In this document: positions 24,867 to 37,206 of the stretch, piece after piece
Position numbering within the stretch: the stretch's first letter is position 1
Layout: each line of letters starts with the position of its first letter
Origin: Rhyacophila brunnea
Lineage: Eukaryota > Arthropoda > Insecta > Trichoptera > Rhyacophilidae
DNA: 64,000 nucleotides
Reading direction: 5' to 3'
NCBI GenBank assembly: GCA_022495005.1
Contig: JAGYXB010001572.1
Location: forward strand, 62,001 to 126,000
Program-made: the position numbers and the translations under genes
Notes under the pieces: generated by a model
Seen by the model: only the letters and a program-made list of their open reading frames with translations
Told to the model about the DNA's origin: nothing
Databases searched by the model: none

Positions 24867-25242
24867 AATCGTCACGATTTCAGTATCATACTGTCGCCTA
24901 AAGGTAGTGCGTTCGGCTGATTGAAATAAATTTTGTGTTACTTGTCACACGCCAAAAATACACTCTGATCTGATTTCCCAAACGCGCCTAAAGAAGTATA
25001 AGTTCAAAAATACAGCTGCTAGTCAAAATTCAAAGTTAATTAATTTAATAATACCTACTTTCGAAGGAAATAATATTTAACAATCGTTGTGCTGAGAATT
25101 AATCGAGTTTGACACATAATATTAAAATATTAGCTTTTCATATCACCGTATGTTTGTGTGAGAAACAGGATTCAACCCATGTAACTGCTTATAAAGAGTT
25201 ATAAATATCTTTATTCCTAAAATCAGAATACACTCTATATAC

Positions 25243-25768
25243 CAATGGCGAAAGGTGGAGGTAGGCTGTTATGATCCGCAATAAATAGTGCATACAAAAC
25301 TTGTCTATCGTAGTACGTCTATCGTACGTATTTGTTTTCATTGAAATAAGACCATAATTTACAGATGGTGAATGGTTTGTTTTTAAAATTCAATTAAACC
25401 ATGCGAAAACCAAGCCATAATAGATAATAGTCAAAAAATACTCATCTATCTATAAAATATCTAAAATTTTGCAATTAAATCATACTTACATAATTTTGAA
25501 TATTTTATAGATCGAATAATATTTTTTATCTATTTAAGTTTGGTTTAGGCAGGTCTTAATGAACCAACAATAGGTGCACTATATTATTGGAAAACAAATA
25601 AATATGAATGAAAACGTGTGCATAATTTTGTCGTATCGCCCAAAGTATACCAACACCATCTGTAAATTGTAGTCTTAGTTCAATAAAAATAAATAGATTT
25701 AACTAACAAAGTTTAATGTCCACTATTTATGGCGGATATTAACAGCCTATCTCCACCCTTCGCTACTA
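25243..25768. mobile_element. hAT MITE, CAGTGGCG family (diverged)
   Basis: Left caatggcgaaaggtggaggt, right ctccacccttcgctacta. Internal ttaggcaggtctta repeats as in the family. Flanks ctatatac/ctattata are only a partial duplication. Confidence 0.75.
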
Positions 25769-25954
25769 CTATTATACTGCCGTGTACAAGATGTTGTTAT
25801 TGTCATAACAACCCATTTAATTTGAATGTGTTGGATTGACTTTTACCCTCCTTCAAACCCTGATAATTCGAAAACAGAACACTTTCCCTAATTATGTATA
25901 AAATATATTATGTTTTATTTGGCTCTACAATCCAACATGGATATTAGCTATTTC

Positions 25955-26120
25955 ACGAAAATGAGAAATAGATGTTAGTCATTTGCTCATCCTATTAAAT
26001 CTGTGCTCTGTCTCTTAACACATTATAAAAACAACTTATTGTGAATTTGCCAGACCTAGGATTCGAATACGATACCCACGACTTGATCAGCGGACACTTT
26101 ATGACTCGTCCATCACGGGA
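25955..26120 (-). mobile_element. diverged tRNA-derived SINE (CCTGGGTTCGAA family)
   Basis: Minus orientation; gccagacctaggattcgaat (B box region) and ccatcacggga (5' end region) are recognisable. Confidence 0.65.
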
Positions 26121-26325
26121 ATGTGAAATTACACCAATAATAAATAATATGTGAAATATTGGGGGCTGTGCGGATCCTGGATGTCTCACTTGTATTGACT
26201 CCTGGCTTTTTTATTAGCTACATATACCTATCTATCAATAAATAAACTGCCACACTTGATGATTGTCCCCAGAGCAAACATTACCCTTTAAATACAAATA
26301 TTTTAATATGTTTTTCTTCCCGAGA

Positions 26326-26626
26326 CTAGCTCATCTATTCTATACACAAGACTGCTATCGGCAGCTATCGAGGGTAGTTTTTCATATGTTTGTATCGAAG
26401 TATTATAATTGATACAATAAGTTAGCCGTCTAAAAAGTCAAAACTGTCTATCTCGCTCTAAAATTTAGCACACCCACGAGAGGTGATGTTAAAGTATAGA
26501 TTGTAACAATTACAACTAATTTATTGTAATTTTTGCAATAAGTGCTAATACTTCGATACAAAAATTTAAAAAAACTACCCTCAATAGCTACCGATAGCAG
26601 TCTTGTGTATAGAATAGATGCGCTAG
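26326..26626. mobile_element. foldback element with ~80-95-bp inverted arms
   Basis: Left arm ctagctcatctattctatac...gaagtatta and right arm complementary (gcagtcttgtgtatagaata...gcgctag) pair almost throughout. The tips resemble those of the element at 45216-45420. Confidence 0.8.
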
Positions 26627-27029
26627 ACAACTTCTTCATGGTATGGGATTATATTACTTGTATTTTTGTATATAAGGTTCTTTAAGCCATACGATGCTGC
26701 TTATTAAATGCGGCTGCGTGACCTAGACTAAGGGTGGGTTTATTATTATGATTAATATATTATCTTCTCTACTATTAATAAAATTTTAGCTAAATCTGTC
26801 TTTCCGTTTCCGTTTGTTCGGTTACAACTCAGATAGAAATGCAAATAAAAAAAACCTGGGCGTCGTCGATTTAGTTTTCGTGATAACTTCAAAAGTATTA
26901 AAAATTATTTGAAAAAATATACAAAAGCAAGCGCTTGCCTGTCAAATATTAGCTACCATAAAACAGATGTCGGTTTCTTTAGCTAGTATTACATTTTAGA
27001 AACATGGTCGAATTTTTTAGGCTACTGTG

Positions 27030-27540
27030 CCGTAAGTAGATATAAATTGTAAAAATATTATATTCTCACGTAAAAACAACGTTCACTTACGCCAACAAAT
27101 TATTTATTATGCAAGTCGAAGGAGGAATATTTCACGTATGTCGAAATATCTTGTTCGCTTCTAAACACGCTAAAAATGTGCTATAATATGTATTAGGCAC
27201 TGATCAGAGTTGGAAATAAAACCGGAACCGAACCCGAATCGGAAACCCTTACAAATCTCGTGACTCCATTGCTTCTATTATTTTTCGCTATTATTAAATT
27301 CTTTTCTTTTGACCATGTCAGATCCTAATAGGATCATATGGGCCTCCACAGTGTGGAGGTTTGTATTGACAGATTTAGTTTTTTACGAGAAATGGATGTC
27401 AGCCACTTGCTCAACCTATTAGGCCCATACCCTGACACACACAAATTGAAAATCAATATGTGTACTTGCCAGACCCAGGATTCGAACCTGGGTCCCACGG
27501 CTTTATAGTCCAACGCTTAAGCCGCGCGGCCACCGTGGGT
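27030..27540. repeat. duplicated segment carrying a SINE, copy 1
   Basis: About 270 bp of flank (gccgtaagtagatataaatt...ggcactgatcagagttggaa) plus the SINE that follows it (27303-27535) reappear in the same order at 30245-30722. The SINE and its flank therefore travelled together. Confidence 0.75.
27303..27535 (-). mobile_element. tRNA-derived SINE (CCTGGGTTCGAA family)
   Basis: Minus orientation: gaccatgtcagatcctaata at the body end, aggattcgaacctgggtccc as B box, gccgcgcggccaccgtggg at the 5' head. Confidence 0.85.
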
Positions 27541-27566
27541 GACATATTATAATACCTATTAAAACT

Positions 27567-27765
27567 TTTTACGAGTGGCGGTTTGTATTAACAGTTTTTT
27601 TTTTACGAGAAATGGATGTTAGCCACTTGCTCAACCTATTGGGTCCATGCTCTGACTCCAAACATAAATTTAAATAAATAACATATGTATTTTCCAGATC
27701 CAGGGTTCGAACCTGGGACCCACGTCATTGTAAGCCTGACGCGTGGCCGCTCGGCCATCGTTTCA
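27567..27765 (-). mobile_element. tRNA-derived SINE (CCTGGGTTCGAA family), partial
   Basis: Adjacent second copy: gtggcggtttgtattaacag, aatggatgttagccacttgc, agggttcgaacctgggaccc, ctcggccatcgt. Confidence 0.8.
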
Positions 27766-29508
27766 TTTATATTATATAATCTAAGGAATAGTAATTGATA
27801 ACAATATGTTATTGTACATTTCGATGTAATGTTTTAACTAGGTAGAATGGTGTCAGATTATTCTACCAGTGTAGGCGACTCTAACAGTATGAAACTCCAA
27901 AGTGATTTCGTCGTGGTCGCAATGCCAGAAGAATCTGTTCTTCCTCTACCTAATCTAACCGAACCTTAAAATTGGAGGTTCTATCACCTCTGGTCTTGAT
28001 AGGTCGCAAGACCGGAAACGAAAAACATTGGAACGCATTTCCTTGGTTTGTCTCGTCACCCTGCCACCATGCAATCTGCTAGAAAACTCTCAACCTAAAT
28101 CAGTGTTTTCCAATCAATTTTAGTAATTAATCCAAAGGCGTTATGTTTTCCCATTCTTTCTTCCAGGTAAATTTTAAGTTATTACAGTATTATTAATACC
28201 TCTTCCAATGGTGCATCTACTTTAATATCGCTAGATAAAAATACTTATTTTGGCTGGATTCAGCATTTTTTATAATGATTTTACTCGTATAGTAACCATA
28301 TTATTATGTGGCGAATAGTGGCGGACTAGTGGCCTGAAACCGACTAGAGAAGTATTCTAGTCAATATTTTTCAAAACACAGTTTTGACATGAATATGAAT
28401 GAACGCTATTTCTTTCGTTTTAATTAAGCTGTCTCATACTGCGAACGTGAAGATCTATTCTCTAAACATAGTCACTTGGGTAGCTGCTCCTGAAACATTC
28501 CATTGCATAACCCACTAATGATGCTTCACATCAAAACACAGGACGCCATGATACGCTCTATTAAGACCAGATGGTTGATTTGGAGGGGTCCACATTTCGT
28601 CGGCTGAATGCAGAACTATTTTTTTAAGGGATATTATTATTTATATAAATAAATGTATACATCATATTTTATTGTTGATGGAAAAAAAATGTATAAATTT
28701 GTTTATAATATAACTAATAAATAACTTATGTAGACTGTGTCAAAGAAAACTTCGGTAAAATATTTCAAATGTGAATTAAAATAGTTCTGCACTCAGCTGA
28801 CGATTTGTGTTGCCGAATATTGAATGGCTCGAAGGGTGATAAAAATATGACAAACATCACGATAAGACGCCTGGAACTATTGCTTATGGTCTCATTGAGA
28901 TCATATTATTTGGAATCTTCACGAATCACCTAGTCTGACCCTGCCGATTAGTGATGTATAATTATTGTATATTATGTACTATCTTGGTTTTGTTACTATT
29001 TAATATTTTTTTCTGTTGCATCACTGATCAAATAAGATGTAACATAACCGTCTGTTGAATTATTAATTTTGTATAAAAAGTGACATTGGTTGTTTTTCCC
29101 TAGTTTCAATATTTGACCTGGTGTTTTTTTGGCATTACAAAAAGAACAAGCACAAAACTATTTTTTATCGTATTTTCGTGTATGAAAAAAGTAGTAATTT
29201 CGCAAGGAAATTATTATCAAGATTTCATAAACACCTTATACGTAAATATGTACGTAGGTATAACTATTAGTTACCTTTGTGCTCCGAATCTCAATAAAAA
29301 TATCTGTATGTACTTCGGATCTTGACGAATATACATAACTACTATAAAACAGATTCTGAACCTAAACTGTCGTATCTTTCAGAGATAATACACCGTTCTC
29401 CCAACGGCGTTATGCAGTATTTCACGTTTATTTTTAACATAAAAATTAAGGAGAATTGTCTCAACAATGATATGGGGATCTGGGCCGCATCACGAAGAGG
29501 TTTCTTAA

Positions 29509-30210
29509 GGGGGGACATGCTCAGTGTACGTCAAAATTGAGCTTTTATGCTATTTTCAAAGCATGATCCTGGGCATTCATTAAACGTTGTGGATAATCTA
29601 TTTACATAATTTTGAAGCTTTATTATCCTTTATATTTATTTTAAATATTTGATGACTGCATAAAGTATTTTTATTACATAAAATAGTATTCTTTTAAACC
29701 TCTCACTCTAATGTTTTAGAATACAGTCATATTTCAGTACTTCCATGTGAAGTGGTGTTAAGATTTTTTATATTTATGATTTTTAAAAGCATTTATATAA
29801 CCATCAGTAAAATTTATGTCGACATTATTATAGTGAAATATTTACAATAAAAAATTATATTGATAATCTCTGTGATCCCAAATTTGACAAGAATTTGGCA
29901 TTTTATTATTCAAAAAATTGGCAAGATTTACACATTTAAAGATACTGATTATAAGCTATGTCTTCGACCATTCAAATGTGATAAACAGTCTACGAATAAT
30001 GTTTGCTTTATAATAATTATTGACCTAAGAATAAGGTAGTATTTTATTGAAATACACCATTTCTATTGGCATTTCCCAGTAGCTAAGCTACAACATACGG
30101 CCGTAGCCATAAATTGACAAACGATAAATGAAGTAGGGAGTAAGATCATGGTAACGCGCGTGTTTGTACCGTTTAAAAAAAATCGGTTAAGTTAGGTCCT
30201 CCGCAGTGGA
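29509..30210. mobile_element. TTAA-type element (relative of 18568/33800), one end recognisable
   Basis: TTAA at 29505-29508 then ggggggacatgctcagtgta. The interior matches 22966-23685 and, inverted, 33850-34560. The far TIR is missing; homology ends near tgtaccgtttaaaaaaaatc. Confidence 0.7.
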
Positions 30211-30244
30211 GATTTTAACAGATTTTGTTTTTATGAAAAGTGGA

Positions 30245-30722
30245 TGTGCCGTAAGAAGATATATTGTAAATATTATATTCCCACGTAAAAGTAACGTTCA
30301 CTTACGGCAACATATTATTTATTATGCAAGTCGGAGGAGGAATATTTTACCTATGTCGAAATATCTTGATCGCTTCTAAACAAGCTAAAATGTGCTATAT
30401 TATGTATTAGGCACTGATCAGAGTTGGAAATAAAACTGGAACCGAATATTTTTCTATTATTTTTCACTATTATTAAATTCTTTTGTTTTGACCATGTCCG
30501 ATCCTAATAGGATCATATTATTATGTGCTTCCACAGAGTGGCGGCTTGTATTAACAGTTCTTTTTACGAGAAATGGATGTTAGCCACTTACCCAACCTAT
30601 TAAGTCCATACTCGACTCATACACAAATTGAAAAACAATGTGTATTTGCCAGATCCAGGATTCGAACCTGAGACCCACGATGCCATAGGCCGACGCTTAA
30701 GCCGCGCGGCCAACGCGGGTGG
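30245..30722. repeat. duplicated segment carrying a SINE, copy 2
   Basis: Counterpart of 27030-27540; the SINE part (30482-30722, minus orientation) has aggattcgaacctgagaccc and gccgcgcggccaacgcggg. Confidence 0.75.
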
Positions 30723-31449
30723 TCCAAATAACATGTGAATTTTTGGTAGACCCGGGATGCACGACATTATAAGCCTGGTGTATAATTATTCATAGCTATT
30801 CAATATTATCATGTCGTGTGACTTTACCTAGAAATGCATATTTTCACCCAGTTGCAGCAGTATTTTAGGCACAAATGTTTCCAACCTCCGCACACAGACA
30901 ATTTAGTATGCCATACCAAAAAAATATTTTATTCGCGGCATGATAATTTGACGAGTTCATTTATCTACGCAAAAATGTACAAAACTTACTGCTCAGATGA
31001 ATAATAATGATTCCTATATACAACAGTAAAATTAAATTAGAGTGCCTAAGTACCTAGGTACATTTCTGATGCAGGCAAAATGCCTCCTGCGTTATCAGTG
31101 TGTATATTTAAATACGTTGATAATATCATAGAGTTTCAGTTATTATTAATTTATATATTGGGTTTATAAAATACATATTTTATTAGAAGCATGGATATTC
31201 GGGATTACTTTGTGATTGATTGATAAAAAGGTGTCACTATCATCGTGTAAATATGTAATTTATGTTCGGTATCCGTGGAAAAGATAAACTGTTAAGTATT
31301 TCCTATAATCCTTTTTAAATGTTGAATCAACTGATAACATCGAATTTACAATATTTCTAAATATAGATGCGCGTCTATAATTGTGACAATGAATGAAATG
31401 AAATAATAATTAATACATTGTAATGAATGCTGGCCACTGTAGTCACGAG

Positions 31450-31555
31450 TTGTTTTCAACATTTGTTTTTACCCGGAGTATGGACCTAGTAGGTTGAGCA
31501 AATGGCTAACAACCAATTCTCGTAAAAACAAAAATCTGTCAATACAAACTACATT
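31450..31555 (+). mobile_element. truncated tRNA-derived SINE (body only)
   Basis: ggacctagtaggttgagcaa and tctcgtaaaaacaaaaatct match the bodies of the other copies; the tRNA head is lost. Confidence 0.65.
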
Positions 31556-31609
31556 TTAATACTTACATTTGGGTTCTGATTTTTTAGTTACCGAAAATAC
31601 CTGTATTTT

Positions 31610-31985
31610 ATTATTACAACGTTTTTCTTAGCTCGTATTATTATTTGTCCGGTACAAATCTTGCAATAGATTTTTAACTAACTTCCCGACTAGCTAGACA
31701 TTTGAAACTTTTAGAATATATCAGAACACGATGCCAATGATTTTTAAGCCATCTTGGAATCTTCAAGAATTGAATTCATTTTCAGTTAATTCTGTTTTGT
31801 ATGAAAAGTTATTTCGACACCATTATCGGTTGCTAGGGGTCTAGGGTCCTAGCAACTAAATTATTAATATATACGTGCGTTACTATGGAAATCAATATGA
31901 CATGTCAAGTACAAATTTTTTTGATCGTTTAAGCTAGTCAAGTCAAGTTTATATTATGATTCAACAGAAAATTTAAAAACGTAGT
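31610..31985. repeat. unclassified repeat, inverted relative to 57050-57475
   Basis: aacgtttttcttagctcgta ... ttgaaacttttagaatatat ... tagtcaagtcaagtttata matches 57050-57475 in reverse complement over nearly its whole length. Confidence 0.8.
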
Positions 31986-32899
31986 CTACAAAAGTTCTTT
32001 TTATCTTGTAATTATTAATTTTTAAACTCGGTAATTCGATATCATGGAATCCCGGTTTTGGAATACCGGTATTTCAATCCCTAGCCGTCACCAATGGGTT
32101 GAGTTAATTGGTTGTAAATTGCCGTTACGAATCTATCACATAAATGGTGGAGATTTGGTAATAAATATCGAATCGATATATCAGATATATTGCAATAGTT
32201 TAATTATATATACCTACATATCTCCTAACTGGATTGCACGTCGAGTATCAATGTTTTTCTGCATACGAAAAAACCAGTTGACCATCTTGCTTGATTTAAC
32301 CTTACGCTAATGCCTTATCTAGTCACAAGTAAAAGGAATTGTTTCATATTCATTTATTCCGTACTATTTCTGCTGCATACATTATTGTCGTGCGATTTAA
32401 TTCCACTAGTAAGTGGTTCAATCTGGCTTGCAGAAGAGCCCAGGTTTAACTCTCGGCTGGGTCAGTAGTTAGTCATATAGTAAGGGAACTGCACTTGTTA
32501 AGTTGTGATTATACTGAGATGCACGTAGCGTGCTGTCACGGCGACAAATTTAGTCTATGCTTCACTTCGCAGAATATTTTGAACGATCGCCACCTCTGTA
32601 AATTCAATGATGAAGATTGCTAACTCTAGTGTATTACTTTTTTTAAATAGTATTCATTATTCATGCTAATTTCAATTAATTTTAACAGTTTCTACGTGTG
32701 CGCATCTATTTCAAACGTGCGATTTATATCCATAGATAATATTTTGAACAGAACCCAACCTGCAGACCATAAATAATAGACAACATTATTATAGAAAATA
32801 CGTAGTGCCAACCGCTAAAATCAAAAACACGCGATTTTTTCGAAATGTGTAGGCATGTAGACAATGATAAAAAAAAAACATTCATTGAGTCATGCAGGT

Positions 32900-33110
32900 G
32901 TCGATGCAGTGCGGTACAACGTGGGGTGACCTCATTGTTCTGGCGATTTCGGCAGATTTCGCTAACTGACAATGTTCGTTAAAACGTTCAAAATGTGCTA
33001 CGGGATGGGAACATCAGTCTGATTACATTTTTAACACAAAGAAAGACGACATTACACCCTTTTCCCGGTAGCAGCAGGTTACTGTGACGTCACTTTACTT
33101 TACTGCCTAC
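32900..33110. repeat. unclassified repeat, paired with 34765-34935
   Basis: tgacctcattgttctggcga ... gttcaaaatgtgctacggga ... cactgtgacgtcac-type blocks recur at 34765-34935 in the same orientation. Confidence 0.7.
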
Positions 33111-33459
33111 TTCATGTGAACAAGTTTTCAATTTTTTTCAATATTTCCAATAATTGCCTCGATATAATAGGTTACGTTTACGTAAATACAATTATAGCTG
33201 CCTTAGTTATAGGTAAATCATTCTACAGTGACACCGTCGGTACGGTAAAAACGATTCGCAGTTGTATTGGTGTTTCTTACTAGATTTAAAACAGGCATTG
33301 CAGTAAACAATCGCAATACACTTGCAAATCGACCATTTATGGTGACACTGTAGAAGTTTAGTGTAGAATGATACTAGATAGCTGTTGGCTGATATTTTAC
33401 GACCCGCCTTGGAGCGGTTATGGCGAAAAGAAATATTAAAAAATAAAAAAATAAAATGG

Positions 33460-33510
33460 GCGAAAGAATTTAATAAAAAAAAACTAGTTTTTTTTTAATT
33501 ATTCTTTCGC
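33460..33510. repeat. near-perfect ~25-bp-stem palindrome
   Basis: gcgaaagaatttaataaaaa...actagt...ttattctttcgc pairs around the central ACTAGT. The sequence would extrude or fold as a hairpin. Confidence 0.75.
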
Positions 33511-33799
33511 TCATATAAATAAAAATAATCTCGGTAGAATAACTTGTTTTTGAGACAGACACGTTTGGTATTTGGCGGACCAATTTAGATGCAAATCTTT
33601 AATAATTTATGGATATAAAAATATTAAACCAACTGCGCCAAAAAATCTAGTCTTAAGGTCAATTGGACCTTGTTATGCATTTCGTCAGGTCACCCCATTT
33701 CTAACATGCTGTAAGGCGAAAATGATTTTATTAAATAACCTAAGTTATCATAATCGTATATCTTCATTAGGATTTGCAATATTTTCGAAATCGGCTTAA

Positions 33800-34560
33800 G
33801 GGCGGACGTGCTCAGCGTGGGTCAAAATGGAGCTTTTTTCTATTTTCAAACATGTACATAACCGAATCTTTTTTTTAACGGTACATGTTCAAACACGCGC
33901 GTTAACATCATTTTACTCCTTACTTCAATTATAGTTTGTCAATTTATGGCTACGGCCGTATGTTGTAGCTTAACCACTGGGGAATGCCTAAAGAAATGGC
34001 GTATTTCAAAAAAACACTACCTTATTCTTAGGTCAATAATTATTATAAAGCAATCATTATTCGTAGGATGTTTATCACACTTGATTGGTCAAAGACATAG
34101 CTTATAATTAGTATCTTTAGAATTGTCTTCAAATGTGTTAATCTTGCCCATTTTTTGAATAATAAAATGCCTAATTCTTGTCAAATTTGGGATCACAGAG
34201 ATTATTAATATAATTTTTTATCGTAAATATTTTACTATAATAATGTCGACATAAATTATACTGATGGTTTTATAAATACGTTTAAAAATTAATAAATGTA
34301 AAAGATCTTAACACCACTGCACAGTTATGTACCGAAATATGACTATATTCTAAAACATTAGAGCGAGAGGTTTAAAAGAATACTATTTTATGTAAGAAAA
34401 TTACTGTATGCAGTCATCAAATGTTTAAAATAATTATAAAGGATAATAAGGCTTCAAAATTATATAAATAGATTATCTACAACGTTTAAGGAGTGTCCAG
34501 GATCATGGTTTGAAAATACAATAAAAACTCAATTTTGACCTTCGACGAGCATGTCCCCCC
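33800..34560. mobile_element. TTAA-flanked element with composite interior
   Basis: Left gggcggacgtgctcagcgtg, right cgacgagcatgtcccccc, flanked by TTAA (33796-33799 and 34561-34564). 761 bp, no transposase. The interior contains the taccgttaaaa/gcgcgttaacat block in the opposite order to its relatives. Confidence 0.85.
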
Positions 34561-34562
34561 TT

Positions 34563-34935
34563 AATGTTAGTGTATTATTTATCATGTAACTTATCTATTA
34601 TAATCAAACCATTCCCTGTGTGAACACGACAGACGCGTCAGTATGAGCACTTTACACTTTATAGAAAAATGACAGGCAACGACAGGTCATCCTTAGACAA
34701 CAATGGGAGGGTCGGTAAAAGTAGGACCAGTCGTTGTGAATGTATCGGCTTTCTACTTGAGTCGGCAATGGATGACCTCATTGTTGTTTTGGTGATTTCG
34801 GCAGATTTTGCTAATTGACAATGTTTGTTTAAAGGTTCAAAATGTGCTTCGGGATGGGAGCATAACATTTTAAACACCAAGAAAAACGACATTACATACC
34901 TTTTTTCCCATAGCGGCAGCTCACTGTGACGTCAC
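34563..34935. repeat. unclassified dispersed repeat, copy 3 of the 14843 family plus the 32900 block
   Basis: gacagacgcgtcagtatgag ... ctttctacttgagtcggcaa joins directly to the tgacctcattgttgttttgg block also seen at 32900. It thus shows that the two belong to one longer repeat. Confidence 0.65.
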
Positions 34936-35152
34936 GTGATAGTACGCGACCTGCATCTCAATATAATCTCAACTTTATAGTGTGCTTTTACATACATCAA
35001 ACGACGAATGGTTGAAATAAATATAATATTAATTTTAAAAAAGTGCAAGTGGCCGGTTAATAAGTGAGTTTTAAACATTGATAAACAATCAAAAGGACTA
35101 CATAACCTCAATTTTGTTCCAATGTCTGCGGAAGATCGATGAAGGCATCGAG

Positions 35153-35185
35153 ATGTCGCTAATATATTCTAGTAATAGGCAGGAG
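35153..35185 (+). CDS. candidate alternative first coding exon (short TLDc isoform), 11 codons
   Basis: ATG followed by ten codons (MSLIYSSNRQE) and then a strong donor, GAG|GTATGT. The exon end is phase 0, which matches the acceptor at 48025, so splicing would give a protein with about ten new residues fused to VLSMSDELRR and the whole TLDc domain. An in-frame TAA lies at 35072-35074, so this ATG would be the first in frame; two short out-of-frame upstream ORFs begin at 35122 and 35139. A GTGACGTCACGTGA stretch (CRE/E-box-like) lies about 220 bp upstream. TLDc genes in other animals do have short isoforms driven by internal promoters, such as the short NCOA7 form. The evidence here is only a start codon, a donor and matching phase; chance remains quite possible. 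Confidence 0.25.
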
Positions 35186-36051
35186 GTATGTTTCATTCAC
35201 ATTATTATAATAATATTGTTTTATCTCTGTTAACATAAGGACATATTATCATCTACAATCCATTCGGGTAAGTTTGTCTATCAGCCGAATATTGGCTCAC
35301 TTTTTGTCTTTGCAGGAAATAGATAGTCGTATAGTATTGAGATGAAAAAATGCCGTTTAATTTATGGATCATTGCATTAATTTGACAGGTATGACTTGAT
35401 ACTTACGAGCACCTACCAGAATTTTATAAGTATGAATTTATACGATATGATTGTAATTCCAATTTACTTTCTTACCTAAATATTTTGTATGTGTTTTATT
35501 TAGACATGAATTTGATCTTACGGCAGTCTATTTCCGATACAACATCTCTTGGTGAACTGTGATACGACCGACTGCATGCATGCGTACAAATATCCGGACA
35601 CGTCTTTGCAGAACTAATTTATTGTCATGGAATACAAAGCCAATAGAGAGTATATTACAGTCACTAATATGCCCCCCACATGGTGTGTTGATAGGACCCT
35701 AGCCTGCGGGCTCGACATGGAAAAACAACAGAAAACACTTCAAATATGGGTGTCTTCGAATATTACTAATATTGAATGCGCGTTTCGTTTGAATGACAAA
35801 TTTTAATCAATACTACGATACAGATGTAACTATTGAAAATAACATACATACTCTTAAGACGTGTTAAGTGTATCCCATATTTCTCCAAACTAGATAATTA
35901 AACGTTGTTACAGCTTCACCCAGAAGGCAACCTACTTTCCATTATTTGCATGCTCCCTAGTTTTCATAATATTTTAATATACCTATTAATTTATTATATA
36001 GTATCTAACTGTTATCTTGTGTTAGTTGTAAATTTATTTGCCAATGGTGAA

Positions 36052-37191
36052 TATGACCCCCACATCTTAGCGATGGTGCCCACAGAACGCGTCGGGCGCG
36101 CGAAGTCCGCGTATGCAGTGTTTATTCATAACCATAATCACACGTCTCTCGCCGCGCATTACCCTTCACCTATGTAGTAAGCGGCCCAAGCAGCACAAAA
36201 TAAATATTATTACAGCGCCTCTCATAACAAAACAATAAAAATATTATATTATTTCGGGGCTTGTAATTAAAATTTACGACGACATTATTCAACCAGCGAT
36301 AAACTGTACACGCAATAAAATAAAACAATGACTTCTCTGTAATTAAATAATTGCTTTCCGCCCGCCGATCGACAATGCCTCGCGCAGCGTGTTTATGCTC
36401 GCTGTGGTCAATGAATGGACTCATTGTATTTTCTTTCATTCGTATCGCCGAGAAGCGGTGATTCGCGAAAAAACGATGATTCATGCGGCGCGCGCGTATA
36501 ATGCGTCGCCATATCCAGTGGGCGCTGGCGTATTTGATTACGTTGTATTTTCAATAATTTATGCGCCACTTGTAGAAATTTTGCGCGAGTGCGGCGCCCG
36601 ACGCGTTCTGTGGGCACCATCGCTTAAAGTGGGCTCCCAGACCAGGATTTTTGGCAGCCCCCTACCTATCGCTAAGGTTCAAGGCAGCGTAATGCTATAC
36701 ACCATGGTTTCCCAAACGGTGTTCTGCGAGGCAAAATTAAGGGCATTCCAAATATTTTTATCGATTTTCAGTGGTTTTTTAAATAAAATCGCTGGTAATA
36801 ATCGAGTTGTTGGTACTTTGGATCATATAAAGCACTGGTTCACGAGCCTCCTATGTAGTAGCCAGATTACTTGCGACCCCCTACCACTACCAAACAAGCA
36901 CATAAATACATGTGATAAAACATACTAAATACCCCTACACGTGAACTTTGATTTAAAATATTAAATTAACTTATTTTTCAACATAAAAGATTAATCAAAT
37001 TAAACAGCGCCACGGGTGATATTTTTTTACTGTGCAAGAAAAGTGCATGAAAATGTAAATAGAAAAAACAGAGGTCAGTATTTTATGAAGTCGCTTTATA
37101 TTTTCTTTCGTTTTTCCATGCCGCCCCTAATCCCACCCCAGGCTGTCAGGCTAAACCCCTGTCAGCCGGCGCCCTTGTATTGTCAGTCATG
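36052..37191. mobile_element. CATGGCCCC-family element, interrupted by a TTA-site element
   Basis: Left tip tatgacccccac, then the insertion (36070-36623), then gtgggctcccagaccaggat, ccccctacctatcgctaagg and right end gcccttgtattgtcagtcatg. No clear target duplication remains. Confidence 0.75.
36070..36623. mobile_element. PIF/Harbinger-like MITE (TTA duplication), nested
   Basis: Inverted ends GCGATGGTGCCCACAGAACG.../...CGTTCTGTGGGCACCATCGC (about 30 bp, continuing CGTCGGGCG), with TTA at 36067-36069 and 36624-36626. No transposase; ORFs overlapping it are incidental. Confidence 0.85.
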
Positions 37192-37206
37192 TTGATGGGT
37201 GTGCAT

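Noticed and set aside
36389..36928. Longest open frame in the long intron (179 codons, +)
   Set aside because: It crosses the right end of the TTA-site MITE and runs into the CATGGCCCC element; no domain, and both parts are repeats.
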